Below are positions 1 through 12,003 of a stretch of 64,000 nucleotides of DNA, piece after piece (position 1 is the first letter of the stretch; every line of letters begins with the position of its first letter). The stretch spans positions 57,461,139-57,525,138 of the forward strand of contig OX377204.1 in the NCBI GenBank assembly GCA_947396885.1, in the 5' to 3' direction. Source of the DNA: Heligmosomoides polygyrus polygyrus. Lineage: Eukaryota; Nematoda; Chromadorea; Rhabditida; Heligmosomidae. Below the pieces are notes generated by a model. That model was not told the origin of the DNA. It was given only the letters and a program-made list of their open reading frames with translations, and did no database searches. Made by a program: the position numbers and the translations under genes.

Positions 1-900
1 TTTCCATAATAGATGCTACTTGTAATGCATTGTCACTTTTTTAGCGACAACGCAGAGACGGAACGACGTTTTCACATAAGAACTAATGATAAGGAGTAAA
101 AATCTTGTTATTCGGGAAAACTGGAGTGAAACAGCTGCAGAGCAGATCTACAAAATTGACAGCAGAAATAGGACAAAATGTGGTTAGAGCTCAGTGGCAC
201 ACCTTAGAGAGTCAATTAAATACGCGAAACAAGATTGCAGTTTGCGAAGTGGTTTCCGAGCCATTCCGATACAAGAAAGCAGCCCGTGTTTTTGCTGCCA
301 CCAATAGTTGTCATAGATACGGCTGGCGACGGAGTTGGACCAGTTGCTGGCATGCCGAGACAAAAAACATGTGTTGCTCAAAAGCAGGTCAGTGACTACA
401 ATCACGTCCCGTAACATTCGCCTCGATACCCGTGCTATCACGTTGAACTTATGCTTGGAGTAATCCTGTGTTGGAGGAGAATAATGGAACTCCTAAACTG
501 TCATCGAAATGAAGATGTTGAACTTGAGGAGGACTTCTAGAGGAGTTACAATTCCTTGGGTAGACTGAAAACTGAGAAGTGGCTGGAGTCAGCCAAACGG
601 TCAGTCACCATTCGCGGTGCAATCGACATGACGACCCAACCTATTGTAGCCGGGCTGTGGCAACCGTTGGAGGATAATAGAAGCTTCTGTGCGTGCCCAA
701 CGGCTACCGAGAATTGTCTTCGCGACATAGCAGCAGCGAGGGCTTAGTTGGCTGCCATTTTCTCCACAGCTTTTTCCATGAGAAATTTTCAAGTAAAAAC
801 GCCAAGTATGTTAAATCAAATTTCCCCAAGCTGTAATGAGGGCACTTGTAACAATACAGAAAAACAAATCCTTTTCTCTGCCACCATCATTACGAATATC

Positions 901-1166
901 ATTAAGTCTCCCAACGTACGAGACTTCTAAAAGAAACAATTTCCTGCTAACTGTGATGATCACTTTTGAGATAAGATAAAGCGATGTCAGCAATATATCT
1001 CCTTCCTCTCGGACTCCTTTCACTGCATAGCAGGGAACAATAGTCCGTCTAGTCAGCAGGACTCCCGAAAATGGCAGGATCAATAAGACCCCCAACGTAC
1101 AGGACTTCTAGAAGAAACAATTTCTTGTTAATTGCAGAGATCTTTTTCGAGATAAGGTGTCAGCAG
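901..1166. repeat. Diverged direct duplication, period about 180 bp
   Basis: Positions 901-991 and 1082-1166 share the core ccaacgtac, then acttctaRaagaaacaattt, then a stretch ending in gagataag and gtcagcaa/g. The copies differ by substitutions and small indels, so this is an old local duplication. No coding potential is seen. Confidence 0.6.
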
Positions 1167-2369
1167 GATTAGTTAAGGTTTAGCTGAGGTACTGGAGCAT
1201 CCAGGGAACGACAGGTGAAGTTCGCTACACTCCCCGTCGTTGGCAAAACGGGAATATCACATCACTGCAGTAGTCTCTGCTGAACTGAACTGCGCTGAAC
1301 TCTGCATTAGCCAAGGAAAGTGCGAGGTTTGAGAATCGAGAACTAGAGGAAAGTGAGGTAGTACTGTGCCTTGGTTTCAGTAGAGGACTGTCTCGAAAAA
1401 GTTTCCGCTTTATAGGTGATGTGAATCTGTATATGTATGTTATGTATCTCTTAATAATGCGTTTGTTCCAGGTTTGGTTTCGGCAAAGTGGAGATTCGTT
1501 CTCAGTTTTGCTTGCTGAAAGAGGCATTTTATGAATGTGGGATTGAATTCTATAAAGCTTTGAATACTGATTGTTTTACAATTAAGAAATAAAGATATCG
1601 CAGTCTTCCAATCAATCAGCACGTCTTTAATCTGTATTCGATTTTACCAGAATAAATGGGTTCGATTTTACTCAGATTTTTGCCAAAAATCGTAATCGAC
1701 AGTTGACACGTCAATGGCATGATGGATTCGACAAAGCCAATTGGAAAGAGCAGAGCTCACGCTAACCCCAAATATTCCGAGCTTCGAATGTCTGCTCTAT
1801 ATCTAGTCGACTTTATAGCCCGTATCCACATACAATCTCGCTGGAAAAGACACGAGTATACCGCGTCTTCTAAACGTTTTCCAACAAGATGACGACTTGG
1901 CATGACGCTAGCAAATGTTCAGTAATTTGCCATATGCTACGCGAAATAGAGTTCTTAATGTAATTTTCTCAGAGAAATTCCAATTGTGTGTTAGATTGTT
2001 CCGTTTATTGCTGCAATTCCAATACATGAAATAAATCTCCCATGGATGAAACGAAAGATCTAAGCAGCTTGAAACAGTTAAGGAAAACTAAAAAATTACA
2101 CAGCGGTAATTGAAACTGTGAATTCTTTCTACTGTTGACGATGAAGCCATTAAGCACTAGAATCACATTTTGGTTATTTTCTTTTTGAGCAAAAAAATTC
2201 GAAATAGAGCTAGTGCGTACAAGTCTCTCCACCCATGTCAGTCAAATAAACTATGTGTTCCACAATATTTATCTATTTATTTTGTACACTACAATGAGTG
2301 CACCATAAATTGCTCAAACCCATGAAAATCTAGAAGACGGGAAATGGAAAGGTACTAATAAGGAAAAAT

Positions 2370-2750
2370 GTGGAGAAGGGGTCGGCCAAGAGATTTCGTA
2401 GATCAGCCGCTGATCAAGAGATGTGTTTGGGAGTGAATTTTCAGGATATAGAGACCGAGGAGGAGACGAGACGTAGACAAACGCTTGGACAAGACCCCGA
2501 CCAAGCCATCTGTTGGCCAGCGCGCCCTACCCTCCTCGTGGACCTTTTCCATTGTGCTTTCTTCTATCTATTGATGCTAGGCAGAGCAGAACGAAAGTAC
2601 CGATTTGAAGGCGTTAGCGGTGTAGATGACTGTGAGGCGGCGGTAGCTTTTACAGACCATCAGCCAGTCTGTTCAATAGCAACATGTCAACTGGGACCTG
2701 AGATGGCCGATGGAGCTACAGCGCTACAAGTTGGAGATAAAATATGGTAA
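2370..2750 (+). CDS. Unassigned open frame, 126 codons
   Basis: An open frame of 126 codons with an acidic/polar N-terminal half and a hydrophobic run near residues 58-72. I do not recognise it. The frame closes just before more broken sequence, and no convincing splice sites or repeat partners are visible around it. It lies 0.9 kb upstream of the RTE fragment and could be part of an older decayed element. It may equally be a chance open frame. Confidence 0.12.
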   Translation: MEKGSAKRFRRSAADQEMCLGVNFQDIETEEETRRRQTLGQDPDQAICWPARPTLLVDLFHCAFFYLLMLGRAERKYRFEGVSGVDDCEAAVAFTDHQPVCSIATCQLGPEMADGATALQVGDKIW

Positions 2751-3653
2751 GGGCAAACCCAACGTATAGCGGATGCGTTCACTAAAGCGACTGCACGAAT
2801 GGTTACAGAAGATTTGCAGGGTGTCAACGAAAGTTGGAAATGCAATACGAACCCATGAGAAAACATGGTAGATGATAAAACTTGAATAGGATGAGGACTT
2901 CACCAAAATTCTGAACTCTTCGAGCAGAGGAGATACAAGAGGCAACGTTAGCTGGATGGGAGCAAAATCGGTGCGAGCAGCCGATTTCGTAGTAGGAGAA
3001 GGCGAGTTAAAAATGTATCAGCCTGATAGAAAACTGCTTTACGCTGTTCCGAAAAGCGCAGAGCGAGATCTTCCACGAGGCGCATGGCGGAATGTTTTTC
3101 GGCCACTTTAGTGTGCTGCACAAGCTGCTGAACAGGCCTAGGAAGGAGGAGGAAAGTCCGAGTGATTGTCATAAGCGTAGACCGTTAAGAAAGGCTGTTC
3201 CGTACCAGAGAGCCGCTCAGATGCTACCATCATGTGCCAAGTACACTAGTGAAACCAGCATATCAGGGTAAAGGTTATGGAAGATTAGACTAGCATGCAT
3301 TAATGTATCTACCCGCCGTTAATAATTTGGTGATAATTGTAGAAACTGATGTTATGCTGACCCCTTCCCCATCTCGCATTGAGCCTGGTCCTACAAAGGA
3401 CGAAAAACAAAAACACCGTGGAAAGTAAACCATAGTAGGAAGAAAGCGAAGGTCTCCGGAACATAGCAACTATTATAAAACCGCAGTAAGCGAGAAGAAG
3501 CCCATGTAACTGTAGGAGTACTTCAATTTAAGTAAACTGAATTATTGAATAGCAGATAGAAACAGAACCTATGGGCGAAAAAGTTTAGAGTGAGCACATA
3601 GAAGTAGTATATTGGAGTTAGGTTTCATTTAGTTGTCTTAGTAGTTGATCCCA

Positions 3654-5775
3654 AGGGCCGCTCGTGCGAGTTGGTAGAAGCACTGGAGCGTAGAAGAGTT
3701 GATCTCTGTGCAGTGCAGGAGACGAGGTGGTCCTGCCGCAAGTCAAGGAACATAGGACGTGGCTTCAAGGCCGTTCTATGTGGAAGTCCCAGAACCACCA
3801 GTGCAGTTGGAGTCATCGTCTCCGAACGATTTCGTGACTCGATTGTAAGCGTCGAACGCTTTGACGATCGACTGATGATGGTCGCGACTCTATCACTTCT
3901 TCTCTGCGTATGCTCCGCAGACTGGCTGCTCCGATCAAGCCATGGATGAGTTTTGGAACCTGCTTGATGAGAAGACAGCAGAGGTACCGTCGAAGGATGT
4001 CATCATAGTGGCTGCTGACCTCAATGGGCACGTAGGTGCTACGAAAGACAGGTACAGCTGTCATGGTGGTTTCGGATACGGATCACGTAACGCCGATGGT
4101 AAGCGCATTCTTGATTACGCGGAATCGCATAACCTCAGCATAGTAAACAACGTTTTCTGAAAACGCGACTCGCACCTTATCTCATACTGCAGTGGGGTAC
4201 CAAGACTCAGATAGACTTTGTGTTTGTGAGAGATCGCGACCGAAGCCTTGTCACAGACGCGAATGTCGTGCCGTATGAGACGGTCGCCCTACAGCACCGA
4301 CCGCTGATCTACACCCTAATGATCGCCCCCCCCCCCCAAGACAGAAGCAGGTCGAGCGATGCGGTGCACAGAGAATCAAGTGGTGGCGAATGAGAGAGAG
4401 GGAAGCAGCTGTGATTTCTCGCGTGCGGTTACCGATAGTCACGACTGTCGACGAAACTGTGAAGAAGCCGACCGACGCGATTCGTCAAGCTGCACAGTCG
4501 GAACTCGGCATTACTAAGCCTGGGCGACAGAAGGTCGACAAGCAGACATGGCTGTGGACAGACGACATGTGAAAGCAAAAGTGCGAGAGAAGGAGGCGCT
4601 TTATTACGTGTTTCTCGGCGAAAAGACAGCCGATAACTGGCGAAAGTACCAAAAAGCGAAGAAGGCTGCAAAGAAGGCCGTGGCTGTTGCAAAAGCCACT
4701 CATTATGGAAAGTCGAGTCACGCGATGGTGAGCGGCATCTGTACCGACTTGCAAAGTTGCGCCATCGGCAAACCGAGGATATTGAGAAGTTTTTCGACAT
4801 AAATGATGAGAACGGCCATCTTCTCATGGACCGCAAGAAGGCATTGAAGCGATGGCGCAATTACTTTGAAAAACTCTCTACGGCAGAATTTCCTCATCCA
4901 GCCATCTCTTCAACGGCTCAACCTACGGCCTCGTTCAGAAGATCACCGGGAAGGAGATTGAAGCGGCTTTGAAGAAGATGAGGCTAGGCAAAGCGACTGG
5001 GCCCGATGACGTTGCAGCTGATTTATGGAAGTCTAAGTACTGGTACCCTGCTGAGTGGTTGGCGAAGTTCTTTAATCAGGTTGTTGCGGAGAAGAGTGTT
5101 GGCGCCAAAGTACGACGATTCCGATTTGGAAGAAGAAGGACAGTCCTGGAGACTGCTCCAATTACCGTCCGATTCGCTTGATTTCGCACAGCATGAAGAT
5201 TTTTGAGTGAGTTGTCGATGGACGAATTCCGGACATCGTCGCTCGTTGACTGACGTGCTCTGTGATAGAAAGACACAGGATCGCTTGAAATCGAAGATCT
5301 ACAGAGCAGTAGTCCGGCCAGTAGCGATGTACGGCGCAGAGTGTTGACCTGCCACTAAGGAAGTTGAAACGCGCCACAGCGTCATGGAGACGAAGATGCT
5401 GCGCTGGACAGCTGGAGTCACCCGCATGTACCGCATCGGAAACGATGTCATTCGGCAGAAGTTCGGTGTCGCGCCGATAGCTGACAAGGTGCGCGAAGCT
5501 CGCTTGCGATGGTACGGCCACGTTCTACGTGGAAAGGAAGTCAGCGCCCGCAAGATAGGTCTAAACTTCGAGGTAATAGTAAAGCGGCCTAGAGGGCGCC
5601 CGAAGCAGCGATGGGCTGATACGTTACATACGGACTTGAAAGTAGCTGGTGTCCACCCTGATTTAGCGCTGGATCGGGAAAGGTGGCGTCATGACACCAG
5701 AATAGCGGACCTCGCCACGAAGCGGGACAAACGCTGAACAAGAAGAAGAAGATGATGAAGAAGAAGAAGAAGAAG
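3654..5775 (+). pseudogene. RTE-type LINE, copy 1 (5'-truncated, internally deleted)
   Basis: This is a decayed endonuclease-reverse transcriptase of the RTE clade. Homology with copy 2 (29013-32280) starts abruptly at the ggccgctcg motif near 3654, so the first part of the endonuclease is lost. The endonuclease is read across frames at 3671-4400 (QETRW, then DLNGHVG). The RT N-terminal region follows at 4548-5200 (RLGKATGPDD). At about 5243 the frame jumps from RIPDIV to SLTDVLCDR, deleting the RT core including the YADD box. The C-terminal region at 5384-5737 (LRWTAGVTRM, RPRGRPKQRW) is intact and ends in TGA, followed by an (AAG)n tail. The AAG-type microsatellite tail is also present in copy 2 and marks the 3' end. 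Multiple stops and frameshifts make it non-functional. Confidence 0.9.
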
Positions 5776-5837
5776 AAGAAGAAGTTATCACTAACCTTAA
5801 TCGCTTGTGCGGGTGTGCTCTGCGACAAGTGCAGTTG

Positions 5838-5985
5838 TCCGATGGACGGCCGGAGTAAACCACTTGAACCGAGTGCGCAACGAATCCATTCGGCAAAGTT
5901 TTGGTGTCACCCCGATAGTGGAGAAGCTGCGCGAAGCTCGTCTGAAATGACACGGGCACATCTTTCGCACAAAAGGTGACACTGT
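5838..5985 (+). pseudogene. C-terminal fragment of a second RTE-like LINE
   Basis: Reading plus-strand frames gives RWTAGVNHLNRV, then SFGVTPIVEKLREARLK, a stop, and HGHIFRTKGD. This matches the C-terminal region of RTE copy 1 (RWTAGVTRM, FGVAPIADKVREARLRW, GHVLRGKE) but is clearly a different, more diverged subfamily. It lies about 60 bp after the microsatellite tail of copy 1, so copy 1 may have inserted beside or into an older RTE. One in-frame stop replaces the conserved tryptophan or tyrosine codon. Confidence 0.75.
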
Positions 5986-6890
5986 CAGCTGAGAAGAACG
6001 TGAATCAGTACGCCGAAAACGGCCTAACTTCCCTCGTCCCTAACTCTGCGCAGAATTGTAATGGGATCAAAATACCTGCAGTTTCTTACTTCCCAGGAAC
6101 AAGTGATTCTGCCCACGTACAACTTTTGAGCCGTTCCGGTAGGTTACCGTTGAGATAGTCTCCTAGTTAATATTCACTCGATTTTGCTATATAGCGAGTT
6201 GAGTTTTATCCGATTTTATCGAATCAATGGGTTTTTGAGTACCTGTTCGGATGATTCAGATGAATAACCTGGTATTCTTCCCTTTTCGGTTCACCACTGG
6301 GCTAGAACACACCTGTGCTGTGTAAGACATTTCGGGTAGGACTGCCTTACAAGCTGACCCCAGCCACGAGGCACTTTGCGAGCCTCCAGAACCAATGGCA
6401 ACATTAAGACCCCATCGAGCGACTACCCATTAAACAGTGAGTTGGTTGTGCACCATGAAGCCCTGCTATGAAATGTTTCCGAGATTTCCCGCAAGAACTC
6501 GCTCGCGCTTTGTGAGAATTCCAGACAGATTTTTGCTAAATCTACCCGAAAACACCAGATTATCAACTTTACTGAGTTCCGCCGCAGGGCGCGTTAACAT
6601 CCTTTAATCCGACTTTCTCCGATTTTATCCGAATCATTGCATTTTTCAAAACTCCGGATCTTTGGATGATTCAGATAACGTCATTTTCGGCCGAGTCGGA
6701 TTTCATATAATCCGAAGCAGGATAAATCCAGCCGGATATCCGAAAATGCATGATCGGATCCCATGTCAGGCAAAAAATGCTTTACATGGAGAAAAATAAC
6801 CAATATACCCTAGAAATAGCCAGAGAACTACCTAAAGTGTAGGTCTTAACCAACAATGCGTTGCGTACGAGTCGCTCCCCCTTGAAAATA
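5986..6890. other. Unassigned spacer with CCGATTTTATCCG-type repeats
   Basis: No gene recognised. Two patches (6180-6260 and 6600-6760) are made of self-complementary permutations of ccgattttatccgaat and tcggatt. They resemble in style, but not in sequence, the TTCGAATA arrays elsewhere in the window. They may be ends of a nonautonomous element of about 0.6 kb, but I could not define termini. Confidence 0.35.
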
Positions 6891-6894
6891 AAGG

Positions 6895-9300
6895 AGTCCA
6901 TATTCCATGTGCGACTGTCCTTGAATTTCGGCATGTCTTTAAACGGAAGATAGTCCTAGAGCTGTCGAGCCAAGATTGATATCGAACCTTTATTCGGCTT
7001 ACGTTTAGGCATAATCGCCTTTTTCAGGGCCTGGAGAAGTCAAGGCAAGTTTCCACCATCTCAGGATCTATAGAGAGAAAGAGACGAACCGCAAGGAAGA
7101 CAGCCCAACTGGCCTTATGTAAACAGCCGAAAGACTGTTGAGTCACCCTTCGGATGCAGATAAATGTGGGCGAATGAGGTCATCCCTTCGGGTAAGCCTC
7201 TCGGCGACCTTCTAGCTGATTCTCGGGTTTGAGCCCACAGATGTCGGCAAATGGAGCCAACTCCTGGGCTACGGTCACCCATTCCTCCTTCCTATTCATT
7301 GCGAGGTACTTTCTTGGTTCTTCTGCAATGTCGACCTCGCGAGCTAGGATCGCCACCGAAACTCCAATCACTGCGCCACTATGACTTTGCTGACTTTGCA
7401 CAGGTTGAGCCCGTCCACATGCTCCTTCACCCTTACCTAAAGTGGTCTGTTAGTCTCTTCAATGTATTCCTCCTTCCATTCAATGCAAGTTATGAGGTAT
7501 ACCGCTCCTAAAACCCTACATTCGCCTTCTCTGCCGAATGGGTAGACCACGCAACATGGTGATTCAGAGGCGCAGTCATAAAGATGGCTTCTCACCAGTG
7601 CCAGTTGCACTTTGAGATTAGCCGGGGTTACCTCAACGACCCTAACGATGTCACCCAGGTCAGCCTTACGAACGCATTCCCGTACTCGAGCGCTGAGAGC
7701 GTCCAAAATAAAAAGTATCGAGGAGCGATTTGACCACGTAATTGTGCCCTGTGCATGCGTGCTGGTGCCCGCGGTTGACGGCCTTTGGGCATGTTGTGCG
7801 CAACATTCCCGTTGGATAAGGCAATGCGAGATGCGATTTCCCTAGATGAGGACTTGAACTCGCTATTGGAGGACACCAAAGCAGCTGTTTGGAACATATT
7901 CCGGATAATGGCCCTCTTAGTACTGTATGGGTGTGCGGAACGATAGTGAACAATGATTCTCTTGTTGCTGGGCTTCCGGTACCGCCTAGTTTGGAAGGTG
8001 TCCCTAGAGAGACAAATTTTCACGTTGAGGAACGGCAGCCAGTAACTTGCCGGTTTCTCCCTTTTGAGCTTAATATGGTCAACCTGATGGTTCAGCGACT
8101 CGAAGCATGTATCCATTTCGCTCTGCGTGGGGCATATGATGAAGCAATCATCTATATAAAGGGTGCGTGAAAAGTATTGACGCACCTACGTTTTGATTCA
8201 GCTCCAGCTTTTTCTTTCTACCCCTCTAGGTTTTTGTGTGTTATTTTTGTTGTCTGTATTGTGCTCAAAAAACACTCACGAAAAAATTGAAGAAACATGA
8301 TCGTCATCGTTACGGTGGCCCTTTTTTTGTCTGATACCCAAAGAGCCGAATACTTCCTTAACAAGAGATTTAGGCGCTGTTCGAAACGGTAGGTGAGGAA
8401 AGATGTCAGCAACCCAAACGTCAGCCACGGCTCTGTCATAACAGATGATGATTACAAGAGGTTCACGCACGTTAACGTTCAAATCCGAAATTATCAACCT
8501 CTGTCCGATAACGTAAACAGATAACGCGCGCAGGTGTAGACAGCTTCTCAGACGATCACAGCTTAAACAAGAATCCGCTGGATTACTCTTTTTAGGCGAT
8601 TCTGGAGAATGAGGTCTGAGCTACTTTCAACAGAAGTGACCGGTCGCACAAGGCTACCCTGTTCAAAGCACGGAGCGAAATGCAGGCAAGTGTTTGCGGC
8701 GCGTGCTCATGAATTTTTCCGTCGTTTTCGCTCCTGTATTCACAGTAAAGGAGCCAATGTCAATTACGAGTTATTCTATCGTGTTTGCAAAATCATTTTC
8801 CATATTTCTCAAGTGAATATTTTAAAACTTACTGCGCAATACTATTTCCACAACCGTCATTTAGTGCGTCAATACTTTTTGCGCACCCTGTATACACCGA
8901 CAATACAACAAAGGTATGAGTTCCATTACGAGTCTCTCTATTTTTGACATGTACTCTATACCTAGCGCCGGAACTAAGGGTGGCCCATAGCTAGGCCTAT
9001 GACCTGCCCGTAGGGTAAACGGTACTGATTGTACCATTTAAATATGCTGTACTGAGGGCACTCGTCTATGTGCAGTGTTGAGTCCAAGAAGGCCAGCTGG
9101 TCCTTGTGCTCAACAAGAATTTCGTATAACGTTTGCATGGCATCGCCGTTTGAGACATTTGTGTACAGCGGACGTGACTTCAAGCGACTACATCACGTAG
9201 GCGTATCCTACTTTTGTCTCCCGGAGATTATCCAAAAGGGCGATTAGGAAGGTGAGCTGGAATGGACCGCAGTAAAACTAAGTTTAGCAGCCTAGACCAC
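6895..9300 (-). mobile_element. Penelope-like element, copy A (RT + GIY-YIG), broken
   Basis: A Penelope-like retroelement read on the minus strand. From 9300 downwards the RT shows ETKVGYAYV, LYTNVSNGDAM and IGLAMG. It then reads LVPALGIEYMSKIER up to 8893, is interrupted by a 732-bp MITE (8159-8890), and resumes with YIDDCFIICPTQSEMD, where YIDD is the catalytic box. RT thumb sequence (RKPSNKRIIVHYRSAHPYSTKRAI) follows at 8050-7890. The C-terminal GIY-YIG endonuclease region lies at 7700-7180 (VVYPFGREGECRV, VYLITC, EEYIEET, LAMNRKEEW, ELAPFADICG). A 3' UTR shared with copies B and C runs to about 6895. Stops and frameshifts show it is dead. RT plus a C-terminal GIY-YIG domain is diagnostic of Penelope-like elements. 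Confidence 0.9.
8159..8890. mobile_element. Mariner-like MITE inserted in the Penelope YIDD box
   Basis: The 732-bp insert is bounded by 25-bp inverted repeats: gggtgcgtgaaaagtattga-cgcac at 8161-8185 and its complement at 8864-8888, with 2 mismatches. It is flanked by TA on both sides (8157-8158 and 8891-8892), as expected for Tc1/mariner target duplication. Removing it rejoins the Penelope RT across the codons for R-Y-I-D-D. The interior shows no transposase I can recognise on either strand, so it is probably nonautonomous. Confidence 0.85.
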
Positions 9301-9550
9301 CTTCAGGTCCACTAATGCCACTTATGATAGGCCTAATCCTATACAGCGAAGGGTCGCTAAATGCACGACCTGGTGCCATTTTATGGGTCTTGATAAGGAC
9401 ATACAAGACCGGCGAGACGGGATACTCGCACTATAGCCGCGCTGTGATGCTTCTAGGAAGATTTGCTGGTTTACAGCCTCAACCCACTTTCGGTTTAGAC
9501 GGCAGAACTGTTTACTAAATGCTTAAGGAGTGAACTGAAAGTAGACGGTA

Positions 9551-10080
9551 CTATGCTAAGAGGGCCATTGTCCGGAATATGTTCCAAACAGCTGCCCTTT
9601 TGTCCTCGAGCACTAAGTCCTCATCTAGGGAAATGGCATCTCGCATGGGTATGTTGCCCTCAACATGGCCAAAGACCGTCAACCACGGGCACTAGTACAC
9701 ATACATGGGCACAATGGCGTCGTCAAATCGCCTTCTCGATAGTTTTTATCTTGGACGCTCTCAGCACTCATGTGAGAGCGGTTACGTTCGAAAGGCTGCT
9801 AATCTAAGCATCGAGAAGTTACGTTCGAAAAGCTGACCTGAGACACTTCGTTAGGGTCGCTGCTAGTCTTAAGGCGCAACTGGTGAGAAACTGTCTTTAT
9901 GACTGCGATTATGAAACGCCCTGCTGCTTGGTCGCCCATTCGGCAGAGAAGGCGACTGTAGGGTTTCAGGTGAAGTATACCTCATAACTTGCATCGAATG
10001 CAAGGAGGAACACATTGGTGAGACGGGCATACCACTTTGGGTGAAGGAGCATGTGGATGGGTGCAAAGTCGCGACCAGGG
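9551..10080 (+). mobile_element. Penelope-like element, copy B, 5' portion
   Basis: A 5'-truncated second Penelope copy, opposite in orientation to copy A. It begins within the RT thumb (YAKRAIVRNMFQTAA near 9551). It continues through the linker (FILDALSTHVR) and the start of the GIY-YIG region (CLYDCDYETPCC, VKEHVDGCKVATR). It stops at 10080 where a 3-kb element is inserted, and the frame resumes at 13076. Several frameshifts are present. Confidence 0.82.
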
Positions 10081-10844
10081 GTGTGCGTAAATGAAAATTG
10101 AAATTTCGTAAATCGTAAATCGTAATCACGAAAAACCGTCATAAATCGTAAATTCGTATCGGAAAACTTAAATCGTAAGAGTCATTCGACCTGTAGCGCA
10201 GTACAACTAGATTTTCAAAGCGTTTTTCTGCTAATGTTAATTAGACATTATTCAATAGTTTGCCGTCTGATTTTCAGCTTAAGCTGAGCAGTTTTTTCCT
10301 CTTTCACGTCTTCTTGCTAACAAAACATCTTTCAAATCAATCTTTACACGTTTCAAGGAAGTCGAAAAAATGTGAATTCAAAAACTTTACTTAAGCTTAT
10401 GATTAGTATTCCAGCAAAAGGCCAAGCAACAAATCATAACCACAGTGCGATATTCGAATTCAGAAGCTCTGCTAATTATATGGAGATTGCAGCAAACATG
10501 TTTTTTACTTTAAAGGTACTCTGAAGCTCTGAACCATCGATCGACCATATCAGCTATCGGGTAACCCAAACCTACCTAGAGCGACGGTTTCCTACCAAGT
10601 TTGTCTGCGTTTGTCCGATTTCGAAAACATCAAAATATTGCTCTGCTACTTACAAGGAAAGGTTCCCAACTCATTGTGAGCTTTTGCGATGCTATTTTGG
10701 CAGGATGTAGGGGCCTGTGAGTGGAGTCCAGAACCACAGTTAGTTTTTGCTAAACCCTTTTTAAAGACCTGAAAAGGAGGTCTGAAAGCGTACGCGCAAC
10801 TATTATCAACATCTACGACACCCAACAAGAAGTGCCTCGGTGGC

Positions 10845-10925
10845 GCAGTCGGTAACACTGCCGCCTCGTAGGAGCACACCGGCGGACTTTTCAGTTCGAC
10901 TCCGAGTACTGCCAATACTCTTGCA
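10845..10925 (+). repeat. tRNA-derived SINE-like head (arm 1)
   Basis: The sequence has a Pol III box A-like motif (tggcgcagtcggtaacactg) and a box B-like motif (cagttcgactccgag) about 45 nt apart, as in a tRNA or tRNA-derived SINE. Box B departs from the canonical ggttcgannc, and the acceptor stem does not pair well, so I do not call a functional tRNA. An inverted copy sits at 11930-12003. Confidence 0.5.
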
Positions 10926-11204
10926 CGTTTTAGTTTGTTGTTATTACGCTTTCTTATGATCGCAGGAGTCAATTTTAGACTACCAATGCTTACAACAAAC
11001 TAAGGCTCTCTTTTTGCTCCTTCATATGTGCTAGTTGTTCAACTATTCACATCTGCACCATATCATTTCTCTGAGAATAAAGTCTTATATATTATGAAAT
11101 TAAAAGTTTTATAGTTATCATTTCCATTTACTCAAAACCTAGGGTGCAAAATTATGAAACAAGCAAAACACCAGCGCTTGTCACACCCTCAGCACCTTAC
11201 AGGA

Positions 11205-11791
11205 GCAATCTTCTCCCTGGCAAGGAATGACCACTTCTTCTTTGTTGAATGTGTGATCTGGGTGTAGAGAAGAGTCTTGGGTAAACGTCAACATACTCAG
11301 CTGCCACCCTCGCGTATGACAGACACCGCCGAAACGCCGGAGCGCAGAACTGTCGGTAGGTCTGGCTTATAATCTGCAATCAAAAGAAAAGTCACGAGTG
11401 GTACCCTTTTTGTATAATATTTTATACCAGTTACTTACTTTCAATATACCATCTAGGCTGCACGTAACATATTCCGTATGGCCTCTAACCTGCTACCTCT
11501 AACCTGTACCGCCTCTTCTTCCTGATAGTTGATATCTCCAAAAATGACGTCCAGAAGAAGTCCTTTTATGGCATCCGGAACCGCAATCTCTCTTGTCGGA
11601 GAAGTGAAATCCGGTGTGAAGGTGGAAAGTAGTCGACCGACAACACGTTCAGGTGAGAACGATATTTTTAGTGCACTTATGTACCGATATGGCCCAGGTT
11701 CATAATACTCAGCAGTAAGATGAGCGTACTTGTCTGCTATTGCGGCATCGTTGTTGATACGGTGTGATATGGTGTTGGTACAGATATACAT
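11205..11791 (-). pseudogene. Spliced gene fragment of unknown family in the loop of the inverted repeat
   Basis: Minus-strand open frame 11791-11453 reads through STFTPDFTSP and LLLDVIFGDINYQEEE. It is followed by a perfect donor (gtaagtaa) and, 65 nt later, a nematode-type acceptor (tttgattgcag), with intron 11374-11438. The next open frame runs to about 11205. A TAG lies 12 nt before the donor in the main frame, so the gene is broken or my frame choice is wrong near the exon end. A weakly similar segment (STFTLVNES, SDVIFGANYGN) lies on the minus strand at 19744-19640, suggesting a small dispersed family. I do not recognise the family. It is probably host sequence captured between the inverted arms. 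Confidence 0.4.
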
Positions 11792-11929
11792 AGTTGAAAA
11801 ACAAGCACATATAAAGGCGCAAATAGAGAGCCTTGGTTTGTTGTAAGCATTGGTAGTCTAAAATTGACTCCTGTGATCATGAGAAAGCGTAATAACAACA
11901 AACTAAAACATGCAAAAGTATTGGCAGCA

Positions 11930-12003
11930 CTCGGAGTCGAACTGAAAAGTCCGCCGGTGTGCTCCTACGAGGCGGAAGTGTTACCGGCTGTACCACCGAG
12001 GCA
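11930..12003 (-). repeat. tRNA-derived SINE-like head (arm 2, inverted copy)
   Basis: Reverse-complement counterpart of 10845-10925, with box B-like gttcgactccgag and box A-like tggtacagccggtaaca. It differs from arm 1 by several substitutions, including box A changes, so it is a non-functional copy duplicated along with the inverted-repeat arm. Confidence 0.5.

Larger units (their letters stand above)
1..3653. other. Gene-poor leading region
   Basis: I see no recognisable protein family, RNA gene or transposon domain here. The only structure that stands out is a diverged direct duplication at 901-991 and 1082-1166. One moderately long open frame at 2370-2750 is listed separately. Composition is ordinary and AT-leaning. 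Confidence 0.5.

Noticed and set aside
5589..5982. Serine/phenylalanine-rich minus-strand frames
   Set aside because: They are produced by the GAA/AAG microsatellite tail of the RTE copy read on the opposite strand.
10845..10925. Functional tRNA gene
   Set aside because: Box A and box B are present, but box B is imperfect, the acceptor stem does not close, and the segment is duplicated within a transposon. It fits a SINE-like relic better.
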